Below are positions 42,612-52,189 of a stretch of DNA of 64,000 nt, one piece after another. The stretch's first letter is position 1. Every line of letters starts with the position of its first letter. Below the pieces are notes generated by a model, which did no database searches, had not been told where the DNA came from, and was given only the letters and a program-made list of their open reading frames with translations. The translations under genes were made by a program, and so were the position numbers. Source of the stretch: Paenibacillus sp. Soil787 (lineage in GTDB: Bacteria > Bacillota > Bacilli > Paenibacillales > NBRC-103111); NCBI RefSeq assembly GCF_001429545.1, contig NZ_LMSP01000047.1, forward strand, positions 194,547-258,546, read 5' to 3'.

Positions 42612-43870
42612 ATCATGAGTTGTTTCTCACATTGAAGCTGCAGATTAAGGAAAGGATTGATCTCTCCAGCACGGTCAGCGACAAGACTTTAATTGAGCTT
42701 ATTGAGGAGTCCATTTTCATCGAAGCAGGAGAACACGGTTGGACTTCAAGCGAGATGCAGGCTTTAGTAAAGCGAATTTTTGATTCATTCCGGGGCTTGG
42801 ATATCCTTCAACCATTGATTGATGATCCATCCGTAACTGAGATCATGGTTAATGGGCACGAGTGCATTTTTTTTGAAAGGAAGGGTGCTGTTGAGCGATA
42901 TCCATATCCTTTGGAAAGTGCTGAGAAGCTAGAGGATCTCATTCAGATGATTGTTTCTAAAGTGAACCGCATTGTGAATCAAGCAACACCAATTGTCGAT
43001 GCGCGTCTGCCTGATGGTTCGAGGGTCAATATTGTACTTCCGCCAGCCTCTCTGAGTGGGCCGACCTTGACGATTCGTAAGTTTCCGGAAAAGCCCCTGC
43101 TTATGGCGGAACTGATTGCTATGGGAAGTATTTCGGAGGAGGCAGCAGAGATCCTGCGAGTGATGGTTGAATCAGGCTTTAATGTCTTTATTGGGGGCGG
43201 TACAGGGTCAGGGAAGACAACTTTTCTCAATGCATTAAGTGCATGGATCCCGCCTCATGAGCGTGTAATTACGATCGAAGATTCTGCGGAGCTTCAGATA
43301 CAAACTGTACCTAACTTGGTGAGAATGGAAACTAGAAATGCCAATACCGAAGGAAAAGGGGAGATCACGATTCGAGACCTTATTCGTTCTTCACTGCGCA
43401 TGCGTCCCAATCGAATTATTGTTGGGGAGGTTCGTGGAGCGGAAGCACTAGATATGCTATCTGCGATGAATACTGGTCATGATGGAAGTTTAAGTACAGG
43501 GCATGCGAATACATCCATGGATATGCTCAGCCGATTAGAGACGATGGTGCTCAGTGGTGCCCTACTTCCAGTAGACGTCATTCGCAAACAAATTGCGTCA
43601 GCACTGGATGTTATGGTCCATGTAAGTAGAATTCGTGATCGTACCCGTAGAGTCACAGAAATTCATGAGGTGCTTGGAGTGAAGGACGGTGAGGTTCAAC
43701 TGCATCCACTTTTCCTATTTGATGAAAAAGGGGAGACGGTGGATCGTAAGGTTATTGGTGGGCTCGCCTATACTGGAAACCGATTGCACAACATGCACAA
43801 GATTCGAATGGCAGGCAAGAAGCTGCCAGGATGGTTTACACAGCTGCAGGAAGAGCGTGATGCAGGATGA
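42608..43870 (+). CDS. tadA: Tad pilus assembly ATPase TadA/CpaF
   Basis: Secretion/pilus motor ATPase of 420 residues. It has the N-terminal domain of the CpaF family, Walker A GGGTGSGKTT (196-205), and Walker B/His-box region RIIVGEVRGAEALDMLSAMNTGHDG. It energises Flp pilin assembly at the membrane as a hexamer. Start and stop codons overlap both neighbours by 4 bases, showing tight translational coupling with tadZ and tadB. Confidence 0.95.
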   Translation: MNHELFLTLKLQIKERIDLSSTVSDKTLIELIEESIFIEAGEHGWTSSEMQALVKRIFDSFRGLDILQPLIDDPSVTEIMVNGHECIFFERKGAVERYPYPLESAEKLEDLIQMIVSKVNRIVNQATPIVDARLPDGSRVNIVLPPASLSGPTLTIRKFPEKPLLMAELIAMGSISEEAAEILRVMVESGFNVFIGGGTGSGKTTFLNALSAWIPPHERVITIEDSAELQIQTVPNLVRMETRNANTEGKGEITIRDLIRSSLRMRPNRIIVGEVRGAEALDMLSAMNTGHDGSLSTGHANTSMDMLSRLETMVLSGALLPVDVIRKQIASALDVMVHVSRIRDRTRRVTEIHEVLGVKDGEVQLHPLFLFDEKGETVDRKVIGGLAYTGNRLHNMHKIRMAGKKLPGWFTQLQEERDAG

Positions 43871-44739
43871 AGTTAGTACTGCTTCATGTCATTATTGGAG
43901 CTTTCAGCTGGTTTTTTCTTTTGTTTTTGGAACGAAGAAAAAGATCATCTAAGAGAACTGAAATTCAGCCCATCCAGCAAACAGCTACAATGAACCATTT
44001 GATTGACTATAACCACTATCAGCTAACCTCGAAGGAAAAAGTAAGTGCTATCCTTATGCTTGCCTTGCCAGCGTTCGTTGTAGGTTACATTTTCTACAAA
44101 AGCTTCGTTCTTGCTATAGCATTGGCTGCGGTAGGCCTCGCATTTCCTCGTATTCGTAAGCAGCAATTAATTCAATTACGTAAAAACAAACTTTATGTAC
44201 AGTTCAAACAAGCACTAAGCTGCCTATCCTCCTCCATGACGGTTGGAAAGTCGATTGAAACTGCGTTTAGAGAGGCATTAGAAGATCTTAAAATGCTGTA
44301 TCCAGATCCCGCTTGCCTGATCGTCGTTGAATTCAGTATTATCTGCCGAAAAGTAGAGAATGGGGAGCCCATTGAAGCTGCTCTGAAAAACTTTGCGGAT
44401 CGCTGCCATCTTGAAGATGTAAGAAGTTTTACAGACGTATTCTTAACTTGTAAGCGGACGGGTGGCAATCTAGTGGAGGTCATGAAACGAACGGCTACGG
44501 TAATTGGCGAAAAGCTTGAAATTTCACAGGATATATCCGTGATGATTGCACAGAAACGATTTGAATCTAGGGTACTGCTCTTTGCGCCGATCGTTATTGT
44601 TGCCGTGCTCGCGTTCTCTTCTCCAGAGTACATGGATCCTCTTTATATGGGCAGTGGTGTACTCATCATGTCTGCAAGCTTGGTGCTGCTTGGCGCTTGC
44701 TATGTACTCACTCAAAAAATCATGAATATTAAGGTGTAG
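43867..44739 (+). CDS. tadB: Tad inner membrane platform protein TadB
   Basis: Protein of 290 residues of the type II secretion F (GspF) family. Transmembrane segments lie at about 1-17, 58-95 and 240-285, and a cytoplasmic T2SSF domain (about 105-230) carries FKQALSCLSSSMTVGKSIETAF. It should form the membrane platform with TadC. Overlap of 4 bases with tadA and a 1-base gap to tadC. Confidence 0.9.
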   Translation: MKLVLLHVIIGAFSWFFLLFLERRKRSSKRTEIQPIQQTATMNHLIDYNHYQLTSKEKVSAILMLALPAFVVGYIFYKSFVLAIALAAVGLAFPRIRKQQLIQLRKNKLYVQFKQALSCLSSSMTVGKSIETAFREALEDLKMLYPDPACLIVVEFSIICRKVENGEPIEAALKNFADRCHLEDVRSFTDVFLTCKRTGGNLVEVMKRTATVIGEKLEISQDISVMIAQKRFESRVLLFAPIVIVAVLAFSSPEYMDPLYMGSGVLIMSASLVLLGACYVLTQKIMNIKV

Positions 44740-44740
44740 C

Positions 44741-45610
44741 ATGTGGATTACGATTGTGTTTATTTCTCAGATTGCCGTTTATATCCTGTTATGGCAATTG
44801 GGGCGCATGCAATATGCTGAGATTATCAAAGCTCACCCGTATCCGTTCCAGATGAAAATGCTGTTACCTTACAGCTATTTGCTCATCGATAAGCTTAATT
44901 TGATGGAAAAATTACCCGATTTTACGGCAAAAGTACATCATAAATTAATTACACTGCATGGGAGAAGCTTCGCTGCACATGGCAGTAAATGGTTTCTTGC
45001 TGAGCTTATATCGGTTTCGACTTTATGCTTAGTAATCCTAACTCTGCTATCCGTTCTGGCTGGTGGAGACTCTTCTCTATTTGGATTTGGTTTGTTAGCC
45101 GCTGCTATAGTTCCCTTGATCATAGTGCGTGATTTGGATGCTAAAATCCGCAAGAAACAGCAGTTGATGATTCTTGAATTACCAGAAATATTAAGTACAA
45201 TTGTGCTGCTCGTTAACGCAGGAGAGACTGTGAATCGGGCATGGATACGCTGTGTAGAAGCCCGACCGCATAAAGCACAAACGCCGCTCTATAAAGAACT
45301 GGCACAAGCCGTTCATGAGCTGGAGATGAATGTATCCTTTGCAAAAGTAATGGAGGATTTCAGCAAACGCTGCGCACTTCATGAAGTGTCTTTGTTTACT
45401 TCTACTCTTCTACTGAACTATAAGCGAGGAGGTAGTGATTTTATTATCGCGCTTCATGCACTTTCGTTAGATCTTTGGCAAAGAAGGAAGTCAGTGTCCC
45501 GAACATTAGGTGAAGAAGCTTCATCGAAGCTTGTATTTCCCATGGTACTCATTTTTGTTGTCGTGATGGTTATTGTTGCGGCCCCAGCTTTACTTATGTT
45601 GAAACAATAA
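44741..45610 (+). CDS. tadC: Tad inner membrane platform protein TadC
   Basis: Protein of 289 residues, second T2SSF-family platform protein. It has hydrophobic segments at about 1-20, 85-130 and 265-287, with the cytoplasmic domain LPEILSTIVLLVNAGETVNRAW between. It follows tadB immediately and is followed after 15 bases by the pilin gene. AAGGTG in the end of tadB serves as ribosome binding site. Confidence 0.9.
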   Translation: MWITIVFISQIAVYILLWQLGRMQYAEIIKAHPYPFQMKMLLPYSYLLIDKLNLMEKLPDFTAKVHHKLITLHGRSFAAHGSKWFLAELISVSTLCLVILTLLSVLAGGDSSLFGFGLLAAAIVPLIIVRDLDAKIRKKQQLMILELPEILSTIVLLVNAGETVNRAWIRCVEARPHKAQTPLYKELAQAVHELEMNVSFAKVMEDFSKRCALHEVSLFTSTLLLNYKRGGSDFIIALHALSLDLWQRRKSVSRTLGEEASSKLVFPMVLIFVVVMVIVAAPALLMLKQ

Positions 45611-45625
45611 TGGAGGAATGTAGAG

Positions 45626-45853
45626 ATGAAAACGATGTTAGATGGGCTGAAACAGTTTTGGGAAGATGAAGAAGGATTAGGCACTTTGGAGATTTTATTG
45701 ATCGTCGCTGTGCTTGTAGCTATTGCAATTATTTTCAGAAAATGGGTCGTTTCATGGTTCCAGAAGTTAATTGGGGATGCCAACACTGATTTGAAAGACA
45801 ACAGCGCGGTTGTTCCTTGTGCGCCTAGTCCAACAACGAGCTGTGCGCCATAG
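45626..45853 (+). CDS. flp: Flp-type (type IVb) pilin
   Basis: Prepilin of 75 residues. After a 17-residue acidic leader comes the processing site EEG/LGTLE, with cleavage after Gly and Glu at +5, and then the hydrophobic helix LLIVAVLVAIAIIF. This matches the short Flp1-type pilins of Firmicutes. The C-terminus contains two cysteines (PCAP and SCAP), which could form a disulfide. TGGAGGAATG precedes the ATG. The prepilin peptidase is encoded downstream in the same operon. Confidence 0.88.
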   Translation: MKTMLDGLKQFWEDEEGLGTLEILLIVAVLVAIAIIFRKWVVSWFQKLIGDANTDLKDNSAVVPCAPSPTTSCAP

Positions 45854-46847
45854 GCGTCTACGGAGTTTCCGTGTTAGTGAGGAAGGAAGTTTTACATTAG
45901 AAGCTTCTCTTGTATTTCCGCTGATTCTAATTTGTACGGTTACGCTTCTTTTTGTAGGTATGTATGCGTATCAGAGCGTATTTGTTCAGCAGCTTGCGAG
46001 AACAACTGCAGAGCGTCTAGCCTTTACGTGGAATAACAGCCACAAGGATTTGGTAACAGGAAACTTTAACCCCAATGATACAGATGGCCTTTATTGGCGA
46101 CTTACACATGATAATGTGTCAGATTTATTCGGAATGCTTAGTGGGAGTGGCACAACAGAAGTCAAGATTCCCTCAAGTAATAATAGTGGTCACGTGGAGA
46201 ATAAGCTTACGAAATCTTCAGCTCTACTACCTCATGGAGTGACGGGATCTGCAAAATACGCCAACTATCTTTTTGATCATCAGATTGAGGTGAAATTGAA
46301 AAATTCATTTCTTATGCCAGATCTGTTTAAGAGATGGTTGGATTCTGAGCAAACAACTGGCAGGGCTGTTTCACATGTTGTGGAACCGGTTGAACTCATT
46401 CGGTTAACGGATATTACACGTACGTATTTCAAAGCGATCAAAGGTCGAATTTCCCCTCAAAAGGCGAGAGATGCACTCGTAGAACCTACTCAAGATAACT
46501 TGTCTGGACCAAGTGTAACGATAAAATCAGAGCGTCAAGCCGCCGCATACTTGAAATCACTTGTTGGGGGTACAGAGGTCATTTTGACAACAACATCTGG
46601 AAAAAGCAGAACGGTCGATGCGCTGGATGCTCGAGGAATTGGACATCAAGCTTTTTACAACATGACGGAATTTCAGCTTCGAACCGAGCAGATGCCCAAG
46701 GATATAGAGCTCCTCAATGAAGGGGCACAAGTGAAGGGAATCGTGTGGCACTTTTTCAAGAAAGATACAAGCGGCAAGGGAATGCCGTCTAATTCATTTC
46801 GTAAGGAGCTAGAGCGCAAAGGGATAGTTGTTGTCATTCACAATTAG
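45843..46847 (+). CDS. tadE: TadE-like pseudopilin, large form
   Basis: Protein of about 334 residues. A basic start is followed by EEGSFTLEASLVFPLILICTV, the TadE-like cleavage/helix segment, then a large extracytoplasmic domain without recognised motifs. The open frame begins at TTG 45810 inside flp; I prefer the in-frame GTG at 45843, which overlaps flp by 11 bases and gives a start of normal length, but the ribosome binding site is weak, so coupling to flp is likely. It probably acts as a minor pilin or tip component. Confidence 0.8.
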   Translation: MRHRRLRSFRVSEEGSFTLEASLVFPLILICTVTLLFVGMYAYQSVFVQQLARTTAERLAFTWNNSHKDLVTGNFNPNDTDGLYWRLTHDNVSDLFGMLSGSGTTEVKIPSSNNSGHVENKLTKSSALLPHGVTGSAKYANYLFDHQIEVKLKNSFLMPDLFKRWLDSEQTTGRAVSHVVEPVELIRLTDITRTYFKAIKGRISPQKARDALVEPTQDNLSGPSVTIKSERQAAAYLKSLVGGTEVILTTTSGKSRTVDALDARGIGHQAFYNMTEFQLRTEQMPKDIELLNEGAQVKGIVWHFFKKDTSGKGMPSNSFRKELERKGIVVVIHN

Positions 46848-46861
46848 AAAGGGGGGAGTTT

Positions 46862-49153
46862 TTGAGGAATTTTGTACGTTCGGAGAGAGGGGCAGTGTCT
46901 GTCTATCTGATTCTCATCATTGTGCCGATTTTCTTATTTCAAGCCGTACTCATTGATTTCGCAAGAATTAAGCTTGCTGAAAAAGAGACGGAGTCAGCGG
47001 TCAAAGCGGCAACGCGATCGGTTATGTCAGCATACGATAAAGAGTTGCAAGCGATGGGACTCTATGGTCTTGGTATTCCACAGGATGAAACGGAGGCGTT
47101 GTTCCGCAAGGTTTTTGCAAATAATTTGTCAGGTCAAGTATCGGCTGGCGCATTTCATTATGTGGACACAAGACCCGTAGAGAATGGCATGCATGTTACT
47201 CCGGTGTACACATTAGCCAGTCATGCGATTTTTGAGCGGCAGGTGCTGGAGGATATGAAGATCAAGGCACCCATTGAGTATACACTTGAGGTTACCGATA
47301 AGTTCCGGAAAAGCGGGACAAAAGCCCCTTTCCAGCTTGGGTCTCAGTTTTCGAAAGAAGCGGCAGAGATTGAAAAACTCATGGATCAAAGAGAAAGCGC
47401 GCTAGATGAAGCATGGCTGAGCAGCGAGGAGTTGATTGAAAAGATATCGAAGTATCATACTTATTATCAAAAACGCATTTCTGAATTAGACCAATTAGCT
47501 GACCAAATCGGCATTCATACAGCCGATGAAATAAGGAATGAAATCGTAAATGTGAAAAATCAACTGCGATCGATTCAAGATTCCATGAGGGATCTGGATA
47601 TGTCCATAGCAGCACTTAGCCAAGCTGGACCTGACGGAGTGGCTGGCATTCAAGCCCTCGCAGCTTCTAAACACATATTAAGTTCTCAGGCACAAGTCTT
47701 CGCCCAGAAGTTAAATGAGCTAGAAGCGTTGTTACAACTGATCATTAAATACGCAGCACTCCTAGCTGCTACAAAGCTAGAGGTTCCGGCTGACGGTAGA
47801 GAAATCCAGCTATTACAGCAAACTATTGAACCAGCTCTACGATTAGCAAAGCAGCGAAATGACGAGATACGCACAAAATTAAATGGGATAGCTCAGAGTT
47901 CGGGAAGTGGAATACAAGGTGGAACCTCTGGTGCCTATGAAGTGTTTCAAAATGTTCCTGTAATGGGAGATGATTATTTCTACAGGTATCAGACAGCCGT
48001 AGCCAGCATTACTTCGTTATTTACTGCGTTCGAAGAAGTTATTAACACCGTATATTTATACACGTCTGATAATACAAGCAGAGCAAACCTGGCGAATAAT
48101 GCTTATTTTTCTGAATCTAGCGAATTTCATAGGCAGCAAAGTGTTTTGGAGAAGACAAGAATGGACAAATATGAGGCAATGGCGGCGAATAAGCGTCAGC
48201 AAAAAAACAAGATACAAGCCATTTTGGATCAAGCGAAACAGTCAATCGGTTCTTGCAGCTTGCCGAATACTCAGAGTACTGATACTGAACTATATAACCG
48301 CCTTCAGGGGGATACCGGACAAGCAGCAGGTGAGAGAGGATTGTATCAAAAGTACCGAGAAGTTAATGCTCAAGATACGATGGTCGGCAGCGAGATTGCT
48401 TATGATTTAGAGAAACCGGAACCTGTTAGCTTAAAAGCGATGGGGATGCTTGAGGCGTTTAATAACGCGGCGGAATCGATGAGAAATGAGCTATATGTGA
48501 ATGAATTTGCCCTTACGAAATTTAATTACAGAACATATGGATTGGAAAAAGACCCTGCGGGTCAGCCTAAATTGTCTTATGAGCTGGTGGATCCAAGAAA
48601 GCATAAGTTGGCAAATCAAGAGGCGGAGTACCTGTTATATGGGTTTTCTTCCTGCATGGCTAATATATCGTCCGCTTATGCGGAAATGTTTGCATTCCGG
48701 ATGGCGATCCGCACAGTCGAGGCCCTCCTTGATCCAAAAAAAGAGCTGCTCGGTATTGGCTCACCCTTACTCGTGTTCTTGGCTGCTGCCGCGGAAGGTG
48801 CGCTGGAAGCTTTTCAAGACATGAATAAATTAACAAATGGTGAAGCCGTAGAGTTATCTGCGAAAATCACAACATCAGCTTTAAGTTTGACGTACAAAGA
48901 CTATTTGCGCATTTTTCTGCTTTTACATAGTAATAATTCGAAACTTATGGCTAGAATGCAGGCGCTTATCGAACTGGAAACGGGTAAGGATTTGGTTCAA
49001 GAAACGACGTATATTCAGGGAAACGGATCAAGTGAAGTGAGGTTGTGGTTTATCCCGCAAATCATGAAGCTGCTAGATGGAACTGGGTTACTAGGGTGTA
49101 AAGTGCAAGGGAATCAGTGTCAATTCAACAGTACTTCAGCTGTAGCTTATTGA
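46862..49153 (+). CDS. Large Tad-associated membrane-anchored protein (DUF5702-like)
   Basis: Protein of 763 residues. The N-terminus RSERGAVSVYLILIIVPIFLF is a TadE/TadG-like anchor with SVYL in place of TLE. It is followed by long helical and coiled-coil stretches (about 190-250 and 290-340) and a hydrophobic patch around 630-650. Such large TadG-like proteins sit in Firmicute Tad operons and may form a surface or tip structure. The start is TTG after AAAGGGGGGAG. The DUF assignment is from memory and needs a profile search. Confidence 0.7.
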   Translation: MRNFVRSERGAVSVYLILIIVPIFLFQAVLIDFARIKLAEKETESAVKAATRSVMSAYDKELQAMGLYGLGIPQDETEALFRKVFANNLSGQVSAGAFHYVDTRPVENGMHVTPVYTLASHAIFERQVLEDMKIKAPIEYTLEVTDKFRKSGTKAPFQLGSQFSKEAAEIEKLMDQRESALDEAWLSSEELIEKISKYHTYYQKRISELDQLADQIGIHTADEIRNEIVNVKNQLRSIQDSMRDLDMSIAALSQAGPDGVAGIQALAASKHILSSQAQVFAQKLNELEALLQLIIKYAALLAATKLEVPADGREIQLLQQTIEPALRLAKQRNDEIRTKLNGIAQSSGSGIQGGTSGAYEVFQNVPVMGDDYFYRYQTAVASITSLFTAFEEVINTVYLYTSDNTSRANLANNAYFSESSEFHRQQSVLEKTRMDKYEAMAANKRQQKNKIQAILDQAKQSIGSCSLPNTQSTDTELYNRLQGDTGQAAGERGLYQKYREVNAQDTMVGSEIAYDLEKPEPVSLKAMGMLEAFNNAAESMRNELYVNEFALTKFNYRTYGLEKDPAGQPKLSYELVDPRKHKLANQEAEYLLYGFSSCMANISSAYAEMFAFRMAIRTVEALLDPKKELLGIGSPLLVFLAAAAEGALEAFQDMNKLTNGEAVELSAKITTSALSLTYKDYLRIFLLLHSNNSKLMARMQALIELETGKDLVQETTYIQGNGSSEVRLWFIPQIMKLLDGTGLLGCKVQGNQCQFNSTSAVAY

Positions 49154-49170
49154 AGAAAAGGGGGCTGTTT

Positions 49171-49836
49171 ATGCTTCGAAAATTTCACAATGAGCAGAAA
49201 GGCGGCATGGTTTTGGAAGCTTCTTTGGTGCTGCCCTTTTTTTTAGCTTTTGTGATTGGTTTGATCGTATGTATACAGATTGCCGTATTAGAAATGGAGC
49301 TGCAAGCCGGGGTGTCAGAGGCAACAAAGTCGGTTGCCGGTCAATTATACCCTGTACGGCTTCTTCTTCAAGAAGCCAAATCCAAATTCGATCAGAGCCA
49401 TGTTGGCGAATTGATGAGTTCCGTTGTAGATCGCGTACAAACGGCTCGAGATCAAGTGAAAAACACGGAGAATCTGGCTGATGAATACGCTGCGTACATT
49501 CCGAATTCACTCCTGGAGCTTATTAAATGGGAAAAAGAAAAGCGTGAGTTAGGTGAGGGGAAGGCTCAAGAAGAGTTGGATGAGCTTTACGAGAGTCAAG
49601 TTAAGCCGCGCATTCATGCTGCATTCACACCGGTTGTTTATGCATTTTGTAATCAAACAATCATGAAGAAAGAGAAATTTAAGGTCACTTCTGTGACCCT
49701 CCCAAGTATGGAAAGCGGTGGCGATGCCTTTTTTGGAATTGAAGCTCAAATGACTTACAAGCTTCCGCTGCCGTTTATAAGTCACACGATAATATTAAAG
49801 AAGAAGGCAGTGGAGCGGGCATGGGTAGGCGCCTAA
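49171..49836 (+). CDS. TadE-like pseudopilin
   Basis: Protein of 221 residues. After a short basic start comes KGGMVLEASLVLPFFLAFVIG, the pseudopilin-type cleavage region and helix, then an extracytoplasmic domain of mixed helix and strand. The ATG is fixed by GAAAAGGGGG upstream. With the two preceding genes it makes three TadE/G-like proteins in this operon. Confidence 0.8.
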   Translation: MLRKFHNEQKGGMVLEASLVLPFFLAFVIGLIVCIQIAVLEMELQAGVSEATKSVAGQLYPVRLLLQEAKSKFDQSHVGELMSSVVDRVQTARDQVKNTENLADEYAAYIPNSLLELIKWEKEKRELGEGKAQEELDELYESQVKPRIHAAFTPVVYAFCNQTIMKKEKFKVTSVTLPSMESGGDAFFGIEAQMTYKLPLPFISHTIILKKKAVERAWVGA

Positions 49837-49872
49837 GAACATTAAGAAACGTTTAGGAGGGACCTTTTTCCT

Positions 49873-50382
49873 TTGATTCATTTGATCTTATTTTTTCTTA
49901 TAGCCATTGCATTTGTAATAGATGCACGTAAATCAATAATCCCTAACAAGGTTACTTTCTGCGGAACAATGATTGGCTTCATATTCCACGCATGTATGGA
50001 AGGTTGGAGCGGTGTGTTTTTTGCTGTGATTGGTGCAATTACTGGTTTTACGGCTCTTCTTTTACTTTATTTTTTTGGTGCTTTAGGTGCGGGTGATGTG
50101 AAGCTTTTTGCTGCAATTGGGGCGATTATGGGGTTTTCATTTGTCCTTCAATCGATGCTTTATGCCATTTTATGTGCTGGCGTTATCGGACTTATTTTGC
50201 TTCTTATCCGTAAACAGATGCTAAAAACAGGCCATAAACTTGCCACATGGCTAGTTTCTATTGTTGTATGTCAAGACATGGGCAGTCTGTTAGGTATGAA
50301 ACATCAAAAAAACATGAAATTTCCGTTTATGTATGCAGTTGTACCGGGCGTTGCATGGACTTGGTATTATTCGTTTTTATGA
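49873..50382 (+). CDS. tadV: Prepilin peptidase TadV/CpaA (A24 family)
   Basis: Membrane aspartyl protease of 169 residues. The two catalytic Asp motifs are FVIDARKSIIPN and GAGDVKLF, with about five to six transmembrane helices. It should cleave the Flp and TadE-type leaders encoded upstream. The start is TTG, 12 bases after TAGGAGG. It is followed by the FHA gene after 13 bases. Confidence 0.9.
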   Translation: MIHLILFFLIAIAFVIDARKSIIPNKVTFCGTMIGFIFHACMEGWSGVFFAVIGAITGFTALLLLYFFGALGAGDVKLFAAIGAIMGFSFVLQSMLYAILCAGVIGLILLLIRKQMLKTGHKLATWLVSIVVCQDMGSLLGMKHQKNMKFPFMYAVVPGVAWTWYYSFL

Positions 50383-50395
50383 GAGAGGTGAATCC

Positions 50396-51895
50396 ATGAC
50401 GCAAGAAGTATTTGGACTTCGTTATGAATTTCTATTTCGCCATGGTCATTATATGGTGTTGTATAAGGAAGATGGATTGGATTCAAAAAATCTCTCGACT
50501 TTGCAGGTCAGGATGCTTGAAGCCAACGATGTACCGAACCTTCTGCCGCTAGAAATACAAGAGGTGGATTTTCGCATAAGTTTGCTATATAACTTGTCGG
50601 CAAAACGAATGCTGGCCCATGTTCTGAAGGTAGAAGGGTTATCAAAACAGCATTTTGCAAAGCTCATGTATGCGATTGTTTGTGCACTAGGAGAAAGTAA
50701 AAATTACATGCTTTTTGAATCGGGATACGTTTTGAAAGATAATTTCATCTTCATTGGCAGTGATTGGTCGGATGTATATCTGACATATGTGCCGCTTGAA
50801 CCTATCAATGAAGAAGATTCCGTCTTCAAATCGATGGATTGTTTGATGAAACAACTCTCACAGAAATTAAACGATAATGAGAGAAGCAAAGTGATTACAT
50901 GGCTGGAGTCATTGGCACATATTCAGAGCTTGCAAGGGTATAAAGAGAAGCTATTAGCACTTATGGATGAACAACCGCTCCTGAAAGAAGCTTCTCTGAT
51001 ATCTAATCATAATGATGATGATGAACAAGAAACAGTAAACCCTCTTAACATGCAAATGCCTCCTGTAAAAGAAAATGAACTGCCTAAGCCACTTTGGAAG
51101 CGGAATGAAGGTCAGCAGCAAATTCGGAAAAACACCCCTATAGGGGAGCTGCCTCAGCCCAGTAGTGTTACTAAATTGAATGAAGGACAAGGAAATCCGG
51201 TATCCTTTGTAGCTATATCGGGGCGTTCACGTACGATTGTCCTTGCTGTTGTTATTCTGCTAATTGCGTTTCTTTGGCAAAATTATTTTACTTACCCTTC
51301 TACAGGTACTCTACAAATAACCGCAGGAATCTCGATTTTACTCATGAATGTTTGGTTTGTTATTCGCACCTTAGGATTACCAAGCTTTCAACGATTCGTA
51401 AAAGGAAGCAACGGGGTTAACCTACCCTTCTTATCGGTTGCAGGAAAGAAGCTAGAGCCAACCCAAGTAACACCAACACTTGAACCGATAAATATCCAAA
51501 ATTATTATGAAAATTTACATATGCATACGACCTTGCTCAATCACAAAAAGCCAAACGCTACTGTGTTCCTTGGCAGGCTAATGAATAAATCATTAGGTGC
51601 AAGGATTGAATGGCAGTTTGAAGGTACGACTAAATCTGTTCCTCTGAATAATGGTCATTTTACGATGGGCAGAGGCGATGCCAGTTTGAAGGTCGATTAT
51701 GTTTTGGAAGAAGCGGGAGCTTCCAGAATACATGCTGAAATAAGTAAGGTTGATGAAGGTTATGTGATAAAAGATACAGGTTCAACGAACGGAACCTATT
51801 TAAATGGCGAACAATTAGTTACTTATCAGACTTATCCGTTAAAAGATGGAGATGAGATTCGAATTGTGCGGCAGGAGATTAAATTTCGTTTGTGA
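50396..51895 (+). CDS. FHA-domain membrane protein at end of Tad operon
   Basis: Protein of 499 residues. The N-terminal 200 residues form a soluble domain resembling DUF6382 (FGLRYEFLFRHGHYM...), then a polar linker, two transmembrane helices (about 280-325), and a C-terminal FHA domain (about 410-497) with GRGDASLKVD, ASRIHAE and GSTNGTYLNG, the residues that read phospho-threonine. GAGAGGTGA precedes the ATG. A phospho-reader in the pilus operon, with a Ser/Thr kinase gene upstream, suggests control by phosphorylation. Confidence 0.85.
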   Translation: MTQEVFGLRYEFLFRHGHYMVLYKEDGLDSKNLSTLQVRMLEANDVPNLLPLEIQEVDFRISLLYNLSAKRMLAHVLKVEGLSKQHFAKLMYAIVCALGESKNYMLFESGYVLKDNFIFIGSDWSDVYLTYVPLEPINEEDSVFKSMDCLMKQLSQKLNDNERSKVITWLESLAHIQSLQGYKEKLLALMDEQPLLKEASLISNHNDDDEQETVNPLNMQMPPVKENELPKPLWKRNEGQQQIRKNTPIGELPQPSSVTKLNEGQGNPVSFVAISGRSRTIVLAVVILLIAFLWQNYFTYPSTGTLQITAGISILLMNVWFVIRTLGLPSFQRFVKGSNGVNLPFLSVAGKKLEPTQVTPTLEPINIQNYYENLHMHTTLLNHKKPNATVFLGRLMNKSLGARIEWQFEGTTKSVPLNNGHFTMGRGDASLKVDYVLEEAGASRIHAEISKVDEGYVIKDTGSTNGTYLNGEQLVTYQTYPLKDGDEIRIVRQEIKFRL

Positions 51896-51932
51896 AATTA
51901 AGATAAAATCACTATCTACTGGACTTAACTGC

Positions 51933-51955
51933 GACGTCCTATGTGGGACGTTTTT
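51933..51955 (+). terminator. Terminator of the Tad operon
   Basis: GACGTCC pairs with GGGACGT over loop TATGT, then TTTTT. Confidence 0.75.
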
Positions 51956-51960
51956 CAGCG

Positions 51961-52052
51961 CAGATAAGAAAGTATAAGTTTTATACTTTTGCTTCGCATC
52001 TACCTTGACAAACGCGCTCGTCCCTGAAGGACGACAGAGTCGTTTATCCTTG
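51961..52052 (+). repeat. Composite interspersed repeat, copy B (first module only)
   Basis: Nearly identical to 54272-54364 and related to 17215-17303 on the other strand. It contains nested hairpins: AAGTATAA/TTATACTT, CGTCC/GGACG and ACGAC/GTCGT. The rest of the gap up to 52189 has only the yfmM leader with a TATAAT-like element. Confidence 0.8.
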
Positions 52053-52189
52053 ATAGTTTTGTATAAAAGCCAATGAATACGCTTCCCAGAGGAATTTACC
52101 TATTCCTGTCTTGCATGAGCAGTGTTATAATAAGAAGTCGTGAGTAAGAGCGATTATCTTCGAAATAGACAGGAGTTTGGAATTACGAG

